This document shows, piece by piece, positions 52,052-60,575 of a stretch of DNA of 64,000 nucleotides. Source of the stretch: Betaproteobacteria bacterium (GTDB lineage Bacteria; Pseudomonadota; Gammaproteobacteria; Burkholderiales; SG8-41). The position numbers were made by a program, and so were the translations under genes. The stretch lies in contig JACPTK010000050.1 in NCBI GenBank assembly GCA_016192825.1, forward strand, positions 62,001-126,000. Direction: 5' to 3'. Each line of letters starts with the position of its first letter. The first letter of the stretch is position 1. The notes beneath the pieces were generated by a model that saw nothing but the letters and a program-made list of their open reading frames with translations, was not told the origin of the DNA and made no database searches.

Positions 52052-54358
52052 ATGAGCGCGAAAGCACACAAGCATCACGACCCGGTCGGGCGGGTGGAAG
52101 ACGCGCGGCTGACCACCGGCGCCGGGACGTACGCCGCCGACTGGAACCTGCCCGGGCAGCTCTACGCCCATTTCCTGCGCTCGGACCGCGCGCACGCGGA
52201 GATCGTCTCGGTCGACACCGCGGCGGCGCTGAAATCGCCCGGCGTGAGGGCGGTTTTCACCGGCGCCGATGCCGTGCGCGCGGGCCACGTCAAGCCCATG
52301 CACACGCTGAACTTTCCCGGCAAGGGCGGCATGCAGACGCGGGCGCCCGAGCGCCCGGCGCTCGCGCACGGAAAAACGCGCTTCGTCGGCGAGGCGCTGG
52401 CGATGGTGGTGGCAGACAGCCTCAGCGCGGCGCAGGACGCCGCCGAGCTCGTCCAGGTGGAGTACCGCGACCTGCCGCCCGTGATCAGCCCCGAGGAGGC
52501 GCTCGCCCCCGACGCGCCCCGACTCCACGATCGCGTGCCGGGCAACCTGGCGCTGGAGGCGGAGGTGGGCGATGCCGCCGCCGTCGACACCGCGTTCGCG
52601 CGCGCCGCGCACGTGACGCAACTCAAGGTCGAAGTGACGCGGGTCGCGCCCAACCCGATGGAGCCGCGCGCCTACGTCGCCTCCTACGATGCGCGCGGCG
52701 ACAGCTACACGCTGCACGTGTGCTGCCAAGGCATCACCACGCTGCGCCGGCACCTGTCGGCCTACACCGGCGTGCCGGAGGAGAAGCTGCATTTCGAAGT
52801 GCGCGACGTCGGCGGCGGGTTCGGCCAGCGCACGCCGGCGTACCCCGAGCACTGCACGCTGATGCTCGCGGCGAAGACGACCGGCAAGCCGGTGAAATGG
52901 GTCTCGACGCGCTCGGAGGGCATCGCGTGCGACACCCACGGGCGCGCCAACATCATCAACGGCGCGCTCGCGCTCGACGAGAGCGGGAAGTTCCTGGCGA
53001 TGCGGCTCGACTGGGTGAACGACATGGGCTCGTACCTCTCGCCGGCGTCCATGGGCCACATCCGCAACACGTCCACCTGCATGACCGGGGTCTACCGCAT
53101 CCCCGCGCTCTACGCCACCTACCGCGTCGCGCTGACCAGCACGGCGCCAGTGTCCTCCTACCGCGGCGCCGGCCGTCCCGACATCGCCTACGTCGTCGAG
53201 CGCCTGGTGAGCCAGGCCGCGGCCGAGGTGAAGATGGACGCGGCCGAGCTGCGGCGGCGCAACTTGATCCCGCCCGGGGCGTTTCCCTACAAGACGCCGA
53301 CCGGGTCCACCTACGAGAACGCCGACCTGCCGGGCCTGCTCGAAAAGGCGCTCCGGCTGGCGGACTGGAAAGGCTACCCGAAGCGCCGGGCGCAGTCGGT
53401 GAAGCAGGGCAGGCTCCGCGGCATCGGCATCGCGACCGTGATCGAGAACACCGGCGCCGGCCAGGCGGCGAAGGACGAGGTCGAGATCGAGGTCGATGCG
53501 ACCGGGAAGGTCACGGTGTACACCATGTCCAAGTCGCAGGGGCACGGACACGAGACGACGTTCGCGACGATCGTGGCGAACGCGCTCGGGCTTCCGCTCG
53601 AGCGGGTCACGCTGCGCCAGTGCGCGCCGGAGAAGCAGCACCGGCTCCAGGGCAACCACACCGGCGGCTCGCGCAGCACCGTGGGCGCGGGCAGCGTCTG
53701 CCACCTCGCGGCGCACAAGCTGATCGAGCACGGGCGGGCGCTCGCGGCCCTCGCGCTCGCGGTCGAGCCCTCGCAGGTGGAATTCGCCCGGGGCGAATTC
53801 CATACACGGGAATCAAAACGGAAAGTCCGCCTGGGCGACTTGGCGAAATCCGGTCCGGTGAGCGTCGTGGCCGAAGCCAAATTCGGGTCCACCTTTCCCA
53901 ACGGCTGCCACATCGCGGAAGTCGAGGTCGATCCCGACACCGGCGCGGCGTCGATCGCCTCGTACTGCGCGGTGGACGACATCGGCACGGTGATCAACCA
54001 TGCCGTCGTCGAGGGCCAGCTGCACGGCGGCGTGGCGATGGGCGCGGGCCAGATCTTCGGCGAGAAAGTGATCTACGACCGCGACACCGGGCAGCTCGTG
54101 ACGGGGAGCTTCATGGACTACTTCATGCCGCGCGCGGGCCTGCTGCCCGCGATACGGGGCGCCGAGCACCCGACGCCGAGCCGGGTGAGCCCGCTCGGGG
54201 TCAAGGGCGTGGGCGAATCGGGCTGCACCGGGTCGCTGCCGGCCCTGGGCAACGCGGTGATGGACGCGCTGCGGCCGCTCGGAATCGAGCACCTCGACAT
54301 GCCGCTGACGCCGGCGAAAGTGTGGCACGCGATCCAGGACGCGAAGAACAAAAAATAG
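52052..54358 (+). CDS. Molybdenum hydroxylase large subunit 2 (xanthine dehydrogenase/CoxL family)
   Basis: A 768-residue paralogue of the preceding subunit, collinear throughout: VEDARLTTGAGTY, GGGFGQRTPAYPE, SYRGAGRPDIAY and catalytic E722 in GVGESGC. The two differ in substrate-pocket segments (LHVCCQGITTLRR against VHVCIQGINMMRK). Both keep cofactor and catalytic motifs, so both should be active. They probably share the single medium and small subunits encoded next, giving two enzymes with different substrates or a mixed complex. Confidence 0.88.
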   Translation: MSAKAHKHHDPVGRVEDARLTTGAGTYAADWNLPGQLYAHFLRSDRAHAEIVSVDTAAALKSPGVRAVFTGADAVRAGHVKPMHTLNFPGKGGMQTRAPERPALAHGKTRFVGEALAMVVADSLSAAQDAAELVQVEYRDLPPVISPEEALAPDAPRLHDRVPGNLALEAEVGDAAAVDTAFARAAHVTQLKVEVTRVAPNPMEPRAYVASYDARGDSYTLHVCCQGITTLRRHLSAYTGVPEEKLHFEVRDVGGGFGQRTPAYPEHCTLMLAAKTTGKPVKWVSTRSEGIACDTHGRANIINGALALDESGKFLAMRLDWVNDMGSYLSPASMGHIRNTSTCMTGVYRIPALYATYRVALTSTAPVSSYRGAGRPDIAYVVERLVSQAAAEVKMDAAELRRRNLIPPGAFPYKTPTGSTYENADLPGLLEKALRLADWKGYPKRRAQSVKQGRLRGIGIATVIENTGAGQAAKDEVEIEVDATGKVTVYTMSKSQGHGHETTFATIVANALGLPLERVTLRQCAPEKQHRLQGNHTGGSRSTVGAGSVCHLAAHKLIEHGRALAALALAVEPSQVEFARGEFHTRESKRKVRLGDLAKSGPVSVVAEAKFGSTFPNGCHIAEVEVDPDTGAASIASYCAVDDIGTVINHAVVEGQLHGGVAMGAGQIFGEKVIYDRDTGQLVTGSFMDYFMPRAGLLPAIRGAEHPTPSRVSPLGVKGVGESGCTGSLPALGNAVMDALRPLGIEHLDMPLTPAKVWHAIQDAKNKK

Positions 54359-54397
54359 ACAGTATTAACAGGATTAATTCAGGAAGGGAGACGACGG

Positions 54398-55201
54398 ATG
54401 TACGCGCTCAATTACGTCAAGGCGAAATCGGTGCAGGAGGCGGCGGAGTTCCTCGCCGCCAACCCGGAAGCGAAGCTGCTCGCGGGCGGCATGACGCTGC
54501 TGCCGACGCTGAAGCAGCGGCTCGCCCGGCCCACGCACCTGGTCGACATTGCGGGACTCCCCGAGCTGCGCAGGATCGAGGCGAAGGGCGGCAGGCTCGT
54601 CGTCGGCGCGGGGATGAAGCATCACGAAGTCGCCACCTCCGCCGTCGTGAAGAAGGCGATCCCGGCGCTCGCGGGCCTCGCCGGCGAGATCGGCGATCCG
54701 CAGGTGCGCAACCAGGGCACGATCGGCGGCTCGGTGGCGAACAACGACCCCGCCGCGGATTATCCCGCCGCGGTGCTGGGCCTCGGCGCGACGGTCGTGA
54801 CCACCAAGCGGGAAATCGCCGCCGACGATTACTTCCAGGGGCTGTTCACGACCGCCCTGGGCGAGGGCGAGATCGTCGTGCGCGTCGAGTTCCCGCTGCC
54901 GAAGAAGGCGGCCTATTGCAAGTTCCACCACCCGGCCTCCGGTTACGCGGTCGCCGGCGTGTTCATCGCGCAGACGGCGGGCGGCGTGCGGGTCGCGGTG
55001 ACCGGCGCGGGCCCGGGCGTGTTCCGCTGGAGCGCGGCGGAAGCCGCGCTCGCGAAGGGCCTCAAGCCCGCCGCGCTCGAGAGCGCGAAGCTCGACGCCT
55101 CGGGTCTCAACAGCGACATCCACGCGGACCGCGAGTACCGCGCCAACCTGGTGCGGGTGATGGCGAAGCGCGCGCTGGCGAAGCTCTCCGGCAAGAAATA
55201 G
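54398..55201 (+). CDS. Molybdenum hydroxylase FAD-binding medium subunit (CoxM family)
   Basis: A 267-residue FAD subunit. The pyrophosphate motif AGGMTLLPTLKQ is near residue 29 and TIGGSVANNDPAADYP near residue 108, both typical for the family. Electrons pass from molybdenum through the small subunit to this FAD and then to an acceptor. The start follows GGAAGGGAG. A heptamer array begins right at its stop codon and separates it from the small subunit. Confidence 0.9.
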   Translation: MYALNYVKAKSVQEAAEFLAANPEAKLLAGGMTLLPTLKQRLARPTHLVDIAGLPELRRIEAKGGRLVVGAGMKHHEVATSAVVKKAIPALAGLAGEIGDPQVRNQGTIGGSVANNDPAADYPAAVLGLGATVVTTKREIAADDYFQGLFTTALGEGEIVVRVEFPLPKKAAYCKFHHPASGYAVAGVFIAQTAGGVRVAVTGAGPGVFRWSAAEAALAKGLKPAALESAKLDASGLNSDIHADREYRANLVRVMAKRALAKLSGKK

Positions 55202-55202
55202 A

Positions 55203-55278
55203 GATGCGAGAAACGGGATCCGAGATACGAGATAGAACCAGGGGTTTATCCCGCATCCTGGATCACGTATCCCGTATC
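55203..55278. repeat. Inverted heptamer arrays (GATACGR units)
   Basis: Left units GATGCGA, GAAACGG, GATCCGA and GATACGA plus a partial (55203-55235) begin one base after the medium-subunit stop. The right array (55251-55278) has four opposite-strand units reading GATGCGG, GATCCAG, GATACGT and GATACGG. Unit variants occur in the same order along the DNA in both arrays, so this is not a simple mirror-image duplication. Confidence 0.75.
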
Positions 55279-55336
55279 AGGAATTGCGATTTTGTCTCCA
55301 TGTACTGTGCGGCTGAAGATCTGAGGAATTGAAACC

Positions 55337-55813
55337 ATGGCCAAGGTCACCATCAAGGTTAACGGCACGAACCAGACGCGCGCGGTCGAGGACCGCACGC
55401 TGCTCGTCAACTTCCTGCGCGACGAGCTCGGGCTCACCGGCACCCACGTCGGCTGCGACACCAGCCAGTGCGGCTGCTGCACCGTGCACGTCAACGGGCG
55501 GGCGGTGAAGTCGTGCACCCTGCTCGCGGCGCAGGCGAACGGCGCCGAGGTGCTGACCATCGAGGGCATGGCGAAGAAGGGCAAGCTGCACCCGATCCAG
55601 CAGGCGTTCTCGGAATGCCACGGCCTGCAATGCGGCTTCTGCACGCCGGGCATGATCATGGCGACGGCGGGGCTGCTCAAGGACAACGCCAATCCCACGG
55701 AGGAGCAGATCTACAAGGGGCTGGAGGGGAATCTCTGCCGCTGCACCGGCTACATCAACATCGTGAAAGCAGTGAAGCGCAGCGCGAAGCTCCTGCGCGG
55801 CAAAGCGCGGTGA
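55337..55813 (+). CDS. Molybdenum hydroxylase [2Fe-2S] small subunit (CoxS family)
   Basis: A 158-residue electron-transfer subunit with two [2Fe-2S] sites: the plant-ferredoxin type C40, C45, C48 and C60, and the C-terminal type C98, C101, C133 and C135 (QCGFCTPG and CRCTGY). All eight ligands are present. It completes the large-large-medium-small operon from 49721, despite the 135-base gap with the heptamer array. Confidence 0.93.
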   Translation: MAKVTIKVNGTNQTRAVEDRTLLVNFLRDELGLTGTHVGCDTSQCGCCTVHVNGRAVKSCTLLAAQANGAEVLTIEGMAKKGKLHPIQQAFSECHGLQCGFCTPGMIMATAGLLKDNANPTEEQIYKGLEGNLCRCTGYINIVKAVKRSAKLLRGKAR

Positions 55814-55826
55814 ATTCGGGGCGGCT

Positions 55827-58655
55827 TTAGCCGCTCTTTTTCACGATTCTCGAAAAAATCCGTTCGCAACGCTGCCGGTCGAGCTCGCCGGCAACACCCG
55901 GCCGGGCGCACCATCCGAGCAGTTGCTCGCCTGCGCTGTCCGCCACGGCTGTGGTGCCCTCGAACCGGTTCTTCAACTGCTTCACCTGCTGCGCAAGCCG
56001 CTGCGCCTGAACCTCGGCAGGGCTGTCCAGACCCAGCGACAATTCGAGTGCGAGCAGAACCTGGCGGCGCGGCTCGGCTTCTTTGGCCATGCGCTTGACG
56101 TGTTCGCTCGCGGCAGCCGCATCGCCCAGGGCGCGGAGCGCGGCATCGCGCCGGGCCAGAATCTTCTGTTCCCACGCCGCAGGCAAAGCGGGCAAGGCAG
56201 CCCACTGTTCCTGTGTCGACGCCTGTTTATTGGCAGGTTCTGCCGCAGCCTGATTTGCATCCGCGCCAGCCTGTACCAGGCCGTCGAGCTCATCGCACAG
56301 ACGCTCCTTCGCCGCCAGCGTCTCCCAGACCGCCGCCTCGCGCGAGCGGGCGCGCGCCGACAGCATCGCGTCGACCGCGGTCTTCGCCTTGCCGAAGCGC
56401 AATTCGAGCTCACGCAGCCCGGGACCGGCTTCACGCGGCTGCCGGCCCCACTTTTCCTGCAGCTCGCGCTGCAGCCGGCGCACGGTCTGGTCGTCCTGGT
56501 CCGATTCCTGCGCCAACTGCTCGAATTGCAGGCAGAGGTTCTCCAGAGAGCGACGGAATTCGTGTTTGCGGGCATCCTCGTCCTTGCGCCTGGCATCGCG
56601 CGCTTTGAACACCGAATCGCAGGTTGTGCGGAACTGCTCCCAGAGGACGCGCTCGTCGCGCGGCAAAATCGCCATTGCTTTCGCCTGCGCCTGCCATCTC
56701 GCCTGAATCGCCCTGATTTGTGACGGGGTGTCGCGTTCCGTCGCCCTGGATGCGAGCGCCCCGGCTTCCTCGATCAGCTTCTTGCGGCCCTCCTTCGCCA
56801 GATCGCGCGCCGCCGACAAGGCGTCGCGCAGCGGGGCGAGCGTGGCCCTGAGCCGCGCGTCGAGCTTTTTCCAGTCGCCCGGCCCGAGGTTGCCGAGCTT
56901 GCCATCGCGCCACGCCCTGTCGGTGTCGCGCAGCCAGCGCTCGATCGCGCGCCAGTCGCGGGGCTCGTTCAGCAGCGCCGGCGCCTGCGCTGCAGCCGCA
57001 TCGAGGAACGCGTCGCGCTGCTTGCGCGCCTGCTTTCTTTGCGCCGCCTGCTCCGCAAAATGCCTGGCCGCCGGCGCGTAGGCCCTTTCGCACGCCGCAT
57101 CGAAGCGTTTCCACAGAGACTTGGGGATCTCCGCGTGCTGCTGGTCGAGCGCCTTCCATTCGTTGCGCAGTTTCCGAACTTCGGCGGCAAGCTGCGAAGG
57201 ATCCCTGGCTTCGAGCGGCAACGCCTCGGCGCGCTCGCACAACTGCCGGCGAGCGCTCTGCTGGCCGAACGATTCCCAGCGCTCGAGCTCCTCGAGTTGC
57301 TGCAACAGGCTGGCGAGCCGTTGCGCCGAGACCTTCGGCGGCTCTCCGGCGCCAGCCAAGAGCGTCCTGATCTCCTCGGCGGTTGCTCGCGCGGGGTGGA
57401 ATTGCCCCGCAACCAGCGACTGCTCGGCCAGGTCCAGCAGGCCCTGGAGGCGTTGCCAGCGCGCGGCCACTTCGAGCTTGGCGGCCCTGGCCCGCTCGAT
57501 CCTGCGTTGCTCGATTGTCATCATCGCGGCTTCGAAGCGCCGCGTCAGGGCCGGCGTGCGAATCGCCCGGTTCAATGCCTGCCAGCGCAGCAGCAGCGCC
57601 GCATTGTCGACCGAGGTGCCGGCGGCAAGCTGCTCCGCTTCGACCACCAGTGCCTCCTCGCCGGCGATCGCCTGGCGCGCCTGCTCCCGCTTCGCAATGC
57701 GCTGCTCCGCGTGATCGAGCTGCGCCAGCCCCGCATCGTAGCCGCGCCGCACCGCCTCGTCGCGCAGCGCGGCAAGCTCGGCGCGCAAGCGTGCGAGCGC
57801 ATCCGTCCCGGAGGGCGTTTCGGAATCCAGCGCGGGCCCGAGCGCGCCTGTCCAGTCGCGCAGCCGGCGCTCGAACTGCGCCCGCGCCTGCTGCGCCTCC
57901 TGCTCGCGATCGAAGCGCGCCTGGATCGTCTGGCGGATTGCATTGAATCGCTCCAGCCACGCGCTGTCGCCGCTCATGTCCAGCGCCTGCCAGCGGCGAT
58001 CGAGGTCGACCACCGCCGTGAGTATCGGGCCGGGATCGACCGCCAGCGTTTCGAGCTGCGCGACGATGGCGTCCGCCTCCGCCCGCTGGCGCACGCGCTC
58101 GTTGATGGCATCGATTCGCTGCCGTGCGATCCTGGCCACGCCGCGATCCTTGTTTTTCGCGCCATCGGCGAGTTTCTTCAGTCCCGCCGCCGTCCGCACG
58201 CGCTCGGCGGCCGCGCTGCGGGTATCCGCGCGCGCGGCGCCGAGCGCGAGCTCCACCAGTGCGGCTTCATCGCGGATGCCGGCAATCGCGGCGCGGCGGC
58301 GCTCCTGGTCCTGGGCGCGGCGCGCCACTTCCGAGCGGATTTCATCGGTGCAGTTGTCCGCGTCCAGCACCGCCTGCGCGCGAGCGTCATCGTGCGTCAG
58401 CGCAAGTGCATTGCCCAATGCGCAGGCGATCGCGGCCCGCACCGCCGGATCCGCCTCGACCCCCCAGGCCGCGGCAAGCACGGCGAGATCAGCACAGCGC
58501 TGCGCGGCGGCGGCGCGAACCTCCGGCGCGGGATCGGTCGTCAGCATCTGCGCCATGTCCTGCGAATCGGGCGGGAGCTGTGCCACGCCAATCAAGCGTT
58601 GCGCGGGGTCGGCGTGCTTATGCGCGGCGGTGCGGGAAAAGAATGGGTTCGCCAT
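55827..58655 (-). CDS. DUF349-domain protein
   Basis: A 942-residue cytoplasmic protein rich in Ala, Arg, Glu and Gln. The N-terminal third resembles HEAT-like helical repeats (DPAPEVRAAAAQRCADLAVL). The rest contains several DUF349-type helical hairpins with Trp-centred motifs such as RWQALDMSGD, EWKALDQQH and PLRDALSAA, and coiled-coil character throughout. The function of the family is not established. The chosen start gives MANPFF; an upstream ATG at 58676 adds seven residues. It converges on the hydroxylase operon, with only 13 bases between the stops. Confidence 0.8.
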   Translation of the reverse strand: MANPFFSRTAAHKHADPAQRLIGVAQLPPDSQDMAQMLTTDPAPEVRAAAAQRCADLAVLAAAWGVEADPAVRAAIACALGNALALTHDDARAQAVLDADNCTDEIRSEVARRAQDQERRRAAIAGIRDEAALVELALGAARADTRSAAAERVRTAAGLKKLADGAKNKDRGVARIARQRIDAINERVRQRAEADAIVAQLETLAVDPGPILTAVVDLDRRWQALDMSGDSAWLERFNAIRQTIQARFDREQEAQQARAQFERRLRDWTGALGPALDSETPSGTDALARLRAELAALRDEAVRRGYDAGLAQLDHAEQRIAKREQARQAIAGEEALVVEAEQLAAGTSVDNAALLLRWQALNRAIRTPALTRRFEAAMMTIEQRRIERARAAKLEVAARWQRLQGLLDLAEQSLVAGQFHPARATAEEIRTLLAGAGEPPKVSAQRLASLLQQLEELERWESFGQQSARRQLCERAEALPLEARDPSQLAAEVRKLRNEWKALDQQHAEIPKSLWKRFDAACERAYAPAARHFAEQAAQRKQARKQRDAFLDAAAAQAPALLNEPRDWRAIERWLRDTDRAWRDGKLGNLGPGDWKKLDARLRATLAPLRDALSAARDLAKEGRKKLIEEAGALASRATERDTPSQIRAIQARWQAQAKAMAILPRDERVLWEQFRTTCDSVFKARDARRKDEDARKHEFRRSLENLCLQFEQLAQESDQDDQTVRRLQRELQEKWGRQPREAGPGLRELELRFGKAKTAVDAMLSARARSREAAVWETLAAKERLCDELDGLVQAGADANQAAAEPANKQASTQEQWAALPALPAAWEQKILARRDAALRALGDAAAASEHVKRMAKEAEPRRQVLLALELSLGLDSPAEVQAQRLAQQVKQLKNRFEGTTAVADSAGEQLLGWCARPGVAGELDRQRCERIFSRIVKKSG

Positions 58656-58741
58656 GGTATGGGTGGACGCAGGCAAGTCAGGCGCAACCGTGCGCCGGCA
58701 GTGCGGATGCTGCGTCGATGATACCGATTTATGCCCGGTCC

Positions 58742-58826
58742 TAGCAGCCTGTCGGACTTGGCGTCGTCAACGGTGGGTGTGACTGCATGGATAGCTGCTC
58801 CTGGTTACCGTCGAGCCGACAGGCTG
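58742..58826. repeat. Copy of the TAGCAGCCTGTCGGA inverted repeat with a longer centre
   Basis: The left arm TAGCAGCCTGTCGGA (58742-58756) is identical to that at 16016, and the right arm CCGACAGGCTG lies at 58816-58826. The arms are about 60 bases apart here, against nine at 16016. The centre has no coding potential. The region lies upstream of the DUF349 gene. Confidence 0.6.
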
Positions 58827-58859
58827 AAATGGAGTATTTATAGGCCCGCGCGCTTTGCA

Positions 58860-58878
58860 ATCCCGCCACAGGCGGGAT
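58860..58878. terminator. Hairpin downstream of psiE
   Basis: A perfect 8-bp stem ATCCCGCC/GGCGGGAT with a three-base loop, extended by CTTTGCA/TGCAAAG with one bulge. It lies about 110 bases past the psiE stop on the minus strand. No T-tract follows in that direction, so termination is only possible, not shown. Confidence 0.3.
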
Positions 58879-58984
58879 GCAAAGCATGATCTAGAAGAAT
58901 AATCAGCCCGCATGCTCCGAGGCTTGTTGACCGCGTAAGGCTTTACAGTTCCTTCAGCACCCGGCTGTCGCGAGCCATGCTGGC

Positions 58985-59383
58985 TTAGACGTCCTCGTCC
59001 GGCGGACGGAAGCGGGCGGCGCTGAAATCCACGATCAGGGCCGCGATAGCGAGCACCAGGATCGCGCCGGTGACAGTGAGGATCTGTTCATTGTTCAGGT
59101 CCTTGATGTCGATGGTCAGCAGGCGGGTGAGGGCCGTGATCGCGACGTAGATCAGGAAGCGCACCGGCAGCCGGTGGGTCTTGAAATAGATCCCCACCAT
59201 CGCCCCGATCTCGAGGTAGATGAACAGCAGCAGGATGTCGTGGAGCTTGGCGTGGCCCTGCTGCATGGTATCGACATAGAAGTACGCGGCCGACCACACC
59301 ACCGTGCCGCCGATCACGAACAGCGCAAACAGGTGGAAGCTTTTGACCAGGACTCCACCGAAAGCCTCGATCCTCTCGATCAT
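58985..59383 (-). CDS. psiE: PsiE-family inner-membrane protein
   Basis: A 132-residue protein with four hydrophobic segments (about 15-37, 48-66, 73-92 and 104-122). Between them lies the family's FKTHRLPVRFLIYVAITALTR region. PsiE is known as a phosphate-starvation-inducible membrane protein of unclear function. Its ATG overlaps the stop codon of the small zinc-ribbon gene upstream (ATGA), so the two form a translationally coupled pair. The length matches the family. Confidence 0.88.
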   Translation of the reverse strand: MIERIEAFGGVLVKSFHLFALFVIGGTVVWSAAYFYVDTMQQGHAKLHDILLLFIYLEIGAMVGIYFKTHRLPVRFLIYVAITALTRLLTIDIKDLNNEQILTVTGAILVLAIAALIVDFSAARFRPPDEDV

Positions 59384-59535
59384 GGCCGTTCCTTTCTCCC
59401 CACGTTAATCGGGCGGCGCGCCCGCCGCATCGCCCGCTTCGGATCCCGCGGCTGCTTCGCGCCGCAGCGCGGGCAGAACACCTCCTTCTTGCCGAGCGGG
59501 TGGCCGCATTCGTAGCATCTGCGCAAGAGATTCAT
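59380..59535 (-). CDS. 51-residue zinc-ribbon protein coupled to psiE
   Basis: The minus strand from ATG 59535 reads MNLLRRCYECGHPLGK and KEVFCPRCGAKQ, then an Arg/Lys-rich tail, stopping at 59382-59380. Two CxxC pairs (C7, C10 and C21, C24) form a compact zinc ribbon. The stop overlaps the psiE start. The basic tail could bind RNA or DNA. The overlap, the motif and the coding-like composition support a real gene despite its size. No annotation name is known to me. Confidence 0.72.
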   Translation of the reverse strand: MNLLRRCYECGHPLGKKEVFCPRCGAKQPRDPKRAMRRARRPINVGRKERP

Positions 59536-59636
59536 AAGGCGTGATGATGGTAGCGCAGGCGCGGTACCGCCTCAATGCGATGGTAAACTTTGGCTCGCCG
59601 CGTCATCATTGAGAGCCGAATCAGTCGAGGAGTCCC

Positions 59637-60575
59637 ATGCCCGCCAAACGCCATAATGCGGCATCGAAAGCCGCGCCGAAACCGGCCGCCCCGTCCACGG
59701 CCTGGAACTACCGCGACGTCCTGTACGAGGTGAAGGACCAGGTCGCGTGGGTCACCATCAACCGGCCGCGCGTGCTGAACGCGTTCCGCGAGCAGACGCT
59801 CGACGAGATGATCGACGCCCTCAGGTCCACCCGGGAGGACCCGTCCATCGTCTGCGCGGTCGTCACCGGCGCGGGGGAAAAAGCGTTCTCCGCGGGCGGG
59901 GATTTCTTCGCCATGAAGCGCCTCAACTTCGCCAATGCCTCGATGTGGAATGACCGCATGCTGGGCCTGGCCATGACGATCCGGGGGCTGCCCATACCCG
60001 TGATCGCGATGGTGAACGGCTGGTGCATGGGCGGGGGGCACGAGCTCGCCCTGTGGTGCGACCTGGTGATCGCCTCCGACAACGCGGTGCTGGGCCAGAC
60101 CGGGGCCAAGGTGGGCGCCTGCCCGACGGTGGGGGCGACGCAGTACCTGCCGCGGCTCCTCGGCGAGCGGCTCGCGCGCGAGATGATCTTCTGCGCGCGG
60201 CGCTTCACCGCGAAGGAAGCGGTCGAAGTCGGCCTCATCAACAAGTGCGTGCCGCAGAAGGACCTGGTGAAGGAGACGCTGAAATGGTGCGAGACCATGA
60301 AAGGCCACAGCGCGCTCACCCTCCGCATGACCAAGCGCTCGCTCAACTTCGAGTCCGACAATCTCTATGCCTCCTGGCAGCACGGCATGGAGCTGCTCGC
60401 CCACGTGTGGGGCTCGGACGAGGCGAAGGAGGGCATGAACGCGTTCCTCGCGGGGCGCCCGCCCAACTTCCAGAAGTTCCGCCTGCGCGCCAAGCGCGAG
60501 CTCGACGAATACCGGCGCGGGCTGGAGAAGAACCTGAACGAGCCGCCGATCATGCGAAAGAAAGCGAAAAACTGA
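59637..60575 (+). CDS. Enoyl-CoA hydratase/isomerase-family protein (MenB/BadI-like)
   Basis: A 312-residue crotonase. The oxyanion-hole regions are SAGGDFFAMKR (about 87-97) and NGWCMGGGHEL (about 126-136). GQTGAKVGACPTVGATQYL resembles MenB and ring-opening BadI proteins. A Lys/Ala-rich N-terminal tail (about 1-24) precedes the fold. The C-terminal 50 residues (EGMNAFLAGRPPNFQKF...) are repeated in the fragment at 61090. It would act on a branched or cyclic acyl-CoA. Confidence 0.87.
   Translation: MPAKRHNAASKAAPKPAAPSTAWNYRDVLYEVKDQVAWVTINRPRVLNAFREQTLDEMIDALRSTREDPSIVCAVVTGAGEKAFSAGGDFFAMKRLNFANASMWNDRMLGLAMTIRGLPIPVIAMVNGWCMGGGHELALWCDLVIASDNAVLGQTGAKVGACPTVGATQYLPRLLGERLAREMIFCARRFTAKEAVEVGLINKCVPQKDLVKETLKWCETMKGHSALTLRMTKRSLNFESDNLYASWQHGMELLAHVWGSDEAKEGMNAFLAGRPPNFQKFRLRAKRELDEYRRGLEKNLNEPPIMRKKAKN

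Noticed and set aside
49721-55813. Aerobic carbon-monoxide dehydrogenase operon
   Set aside because: Both large subunits have AYRGAGRP or SYRGAGRP in place of the CO dehydrogenase loop with its cysteine, and the gene order large-large-medium-small is not the usual medium-small-large.
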